Shown: positions 5,425 through 7,031 of the stretch, one piece after another
Position numbering within the stretch: position 1 is the first letter of the stretch
Layout of the letters: each line of letters begins with the position of its first letter
NCBI GenBank assembly: GCA_048498575.1
Contig: JBEHXS010000139.1
Coordinates: 1-7,031 of the forward strand
Direction of reading: 5' to 3'
From: DASZQY01 sp048498575
GTDB lineage: Bacteria; Pseudomonadota; Alphaproteobacteria; Rhizobiales; Kaistiaceae
Length of the DNA stretch: 7,031 bases
The notes under the pieces: model-generated
The model's database searches: none
What the model saw: the letters and a program-made list of their open reading frames with translations, nothing else
Told to the model about the DNA's origin: nothing
Program-made: the position numbers and the translations under genes

Positions 5425-6521
5425 GCGGCCAGCGCGGCGAGCACGGCGTCGCCCATCTCGGTGGTGCCGACCTTTTTCGTGCCCTCGCTCCAGATGTCGG
5501 CCGTGCGATAGCCCTGTTCGAGAACGGTTGCGATCGCCGCGTCGACGCGATCGGCGGCTTCGCCCATGCCGAAGGAATAGCGCAGCGCCATGCCGAGCGA
5601 GGCCAGCATGGCGATCGGATTGGCGATGCCCTTGCCGGCGATATCCGGCGCCGAGCCATGCACCGGCTCGTAAAGGGCCCGGCGCTTGCCGGTCCTGGCG
5701 TCGGGGGCGCCGAGCGAGGCCGAGGGCAGCATGCCGAGCGAGCCGGTCAGCATCGCCGCAACGTCGGAGAGCATGTCGCCGAACAGGTTGTCGGTGACGA
5801 TGATGTCGAACTGCTTCGGCGCGCGCACGAGCTGCATGCCGCCGGCGTCGGCCAGCATGTGCTCCAGCGTCACGTCCGGATATTCGCGCGTGTGGGTGGC
5901 GGTCACTACCTCGTTCCACAGCACGCCGGACTTCATCACGTTGCGCTTTTCCATCGACGTCACTTTGTTCCGCCGCGTGCGGGCGAGGTCGAAGGCGACG
6001 CGGGCGATGCGCTCGATCTCGTAGGTATCGTAGACCTGCGTGTCGATGGCGCGCTTCTGGCCGTTGCCGATGTCGGTGATCGTCTTCGGCTCGCCGAAGT
6101 AAACGCCACCGGTCAGTTCGCGCACGATGACGATGTCGAGACCCTCGACCAGCTCGCGCTTCAGCGAGGAGGAGTCGGCGAGCGCCGGATAAACGATCGC
6201 CGGACGGAGGTTGGCGAACAGCTCGAGGTCCTTGCGGAGCCGCAGTAGCCCCGCCTCGGGCCGCACGTCGTAGGGCACCTTGTCCCACTTCGGCCCGCCG
6301 ACGGCGCCGAAGATCACCGCGTCGGCGGCGAGCGCCTTCTTCATGGTCGCCTCGGAGACCGCCTTGCCGTGCGCGTCGTGGGCGCACCCGCCGACGAGAT
6401 CCTCCTCGTACTCGAAGCCGGCGCCTTCCTGGTTGAAGAAGGCAATCACGCGCTTCACCTCGGCCATCACCTCCGGGCCGATGCCATCGCCGGGAAGAAG
6501 CAGAAGGTTGTGAGTCGGCAT
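5421..6521 (-). CDS. leuB: 3-isopropylmalate dehydrogenase
   Basis: Catalyses NAD+-dependent oxidative decarboxylation of (2R,3S)-3-isopropylmalate to 2-oxoisocaproate, the third step of leucine synthesis; a cytoplasmic dimer. The 366-residue length is normal. Motifs in order are LPGDGIGPEV (residues 9-18), the substrate-side LLRLRKDLELFANLRP (92-107), RELTGGVYFGEP (134-145), the metal-binding Asp cluster DNLFGDMLSD (244-253), and the cofactor loop EPVHGSAPDIAGKGIANP (285-302), whose Asp293 context fits NAD preference. LeuB rather than tartrate or isocitrate dehydrogenase is supported by the RELTGG-YFG segment. The ATG at 6521 was chosen because the family start (LLLLPGDGIGPEV) follows directly and GGGAG lies 11 nt upstream. 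The longer upstream frame (to 6605) adds unconserved Arg-rich sequence. It is followed by an ATGA-overlapping membrane protein gene. Confidence 0.97.
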   Translation of the reverse strand: MPTHNLLLLPGDGIGPEVMAEVKRVIAFFNQEGAGFEYEEDLVGGCAHDAHGKAVSEATMKKALAADAVIFGAVGGPKWDKVPYDVRPEAGLLRLRKDLELFANLRPAIVYPALADSSSLKRELVEGLDIVIVRELTGGVYFGEPKTITDIGNGQKRAIDTQVYDTYEIERIARVAFDLARTRRNKVTSMEKRNVMKSGVLWNEVVTATHTREYPDVTLEHMLADAGGMQLVRAPKQFDIIVTDNLFGDMLSDVAAMLTGSLGMLPSASLGAPDARTGKRRALYEPVHGSAPDIAGKGIANPIAMLASLGMALRYSFGMGEAADRVDAAIATVLEQGYRTADIWSEGTKKVGTTEMGDAVLAALAA

Positions 6522-6640
6522 TTTCAGAAAGGCTCCCAGTCGCTGGATTTCCCGCGCTGGCCTAGCGGCGCCTCGGCGGAAAGGCAAGGCGCGGCCAAGC
6601 CGCATTCGCCGGCGTCCCTGCAGAGGGAGCGCGAATCTCG

Positions 6641-6646
6641 TACACT
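6641..6646 (+). promoter_or_regulatory. Possible -10 element for a leaderless transcript of the right-edge gene
   Basis: TACACT matches the -10 consensus at four of six positions and lies 8 nt before the ATG at 6655, so a transcript could begin at or just before the start codon. The -35 position (around 6618-6623) is poor. This is a weak call, made because no ribosome-binding site is seen near the ATG. Confidence 0.25.
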
Positions 6647-6654
6647 CGCCGCCA

Positions 6655-7031
6655 ATGCGGCCGGTGGCGGGGGAAATAGGAAGCGGGCCATGGAGCGCGC
6701 GAGCCTGGTGGCTCGCGTTTGCCGGCGTGTTTGTCGCGCTCGCCTTGCCGTTTTTCCTCGTCGACGTTCCGCCGGTGCTCGACTACCCCAACCACCTGGC
6801 GCGGCTCTACGTCCTGGCGTTCGGGGCCGGCGATCCGGCGCTCTCGGCAATGTATGCGCCGCATTGGCAGATCCTTCCGAATCTTGCCATCGATCTTGTC
6901 GGCCCGCCGCTGATGCACGTCCTGCCAGTGCACGTGGTCGGGCGCCTGCTACTCGCTGCCGCGGCCGTACTGCCGGTCGTCGGGGTAGTCCTCTACCACC
7001 GCGCCGTCTTTGGCGTGCGCGCGTGGTGGCC
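6655..7031 (+). CDS. N-terminal part of a polytopic membrane protein, possibly GT-C glycosyltransferase-like (cut by window edge)
   Basis: The frame is open from ATG 6655 to the window end (125 codons, no stop). A hydrophobic helix at residues 17-38 is followed by a probable periplasmic loop with DYPNHLARLYVL (43-54) and WQILPNLAIDLV (71-82), then a further helix at about 97-114 ending LYHRAVFG. An acidic residue in the first periplasmic loop after helix 1 (Asp43) is a feature of GT-C-type glycosyltransferases that use polyprenyl-phosphate sugars. Uncharacterised large membrane proteins with a DYPNHLAR-like segment occur in proteobacteria, so the full protein is probably over 400 residues. 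The start is uncertain: no Shine-Dalgarno sequence lies at normal spacing, and GTG 6664 is an in-frame alternative. The gene is divergent from leuB, with 133 nt between the start codons. Confidence 0.7.
   Translation, partial: MRPVAGEIGSGPWSARAWWLAFAGVFVALALPFFLVDVPPVLDYPNHLARLYVLAFGAGDPALSAMYAPHWQILPNLAIDLVGPPLMHVLPVHVVGRLLLAAAAVLPVVGVVLYHRAVFGVRAWW

Noticed and set aside
6522..6605. Longer N-terminus of LeuB
   Set aside because: The added 28 residues are Arg/Ala-rich and precede the universal family start; the ATG at 6521 gives the normal length.
6612..6632. Hairpin in the leuB divergent region as a terminator
   Set aside because: It lies between two divergent starts, not after a gene, and has a short stem with a bulge and no T-run; kept only as a note on the right-edge gene.

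Overview
The window is GC-rich (strong G/C bias at third codon positions). It reads as a chromosomal segment of an alphaproteobacterium, most likely a member of the Hyphomicrobiales (Rhizobiales, Bradyrhizobium-like). The reasons are the style of the Asd, LeuB, PdxY and MntH proteins, the TTGnnn/TATATG-type promoter, and a Fur/Mur-like box in front of mntH. This placement is inferred from protein style, not from a database search. No rRNA, tRNA, CRISPR array, transposase or phage gene was seen.

Layout from left to right. The 3' part of a pyridoxal kinase gene (pdxY, +, cut by the left edge) converges on a GtrA-family membrane protein gene (-). That gene lies just downstream of asd (-, aspartate-semialdehyde dehydrogenase). 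Upstream of asd is a leader of about 190 nt that looks like a complete attenuation-type control region. It has a sigma70-like promoter and a 30-codon ORF that ends in a run of Lys, Thr and Ile codons. After that come a hairpin that buries the asd ribosome-binding site and an alternative hairpin that excludes its core. Next, on the + strand, are a secreted protein of unknown function with a duplicated domain (2326-3396), a strong terminator-like hairpin, and mntH (Mn2+ transporter) behind a promoter with a Fur/Mur-like operator. mntH converges on a minus-strand pair, leuB (3-isopropylmalate dehydrogenase) and a 162-residue two-helix membrane protein joined to it by an ATGA overlap. The right edge holds the start of a polytopic membrane protein gene (+), divergent from leuB and running off the window.

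How the genes relate. asd and leuB are amino-acid biosynthesis genes: asd serves the aspartate family (Lys, Thr, Met, Ile) and leuB serves leucine. Both are on the minus strand and are separated by the plus-strand secreted-protein/mntH block. The most interesting item is the asd leader. Nine of the last ten residues of its peptide are Lys, Thr or Ile, all made downstream of the Asd product. All three Lys codons are AAA, whereas the asd Lys codons I read are AAG. The RNA folds suggest that slow translation of this peptide would free the asd ribosome-binding site, giving translational control of asd by supply of its own end products. This is inferred from sequence and I do not know of a description of it.
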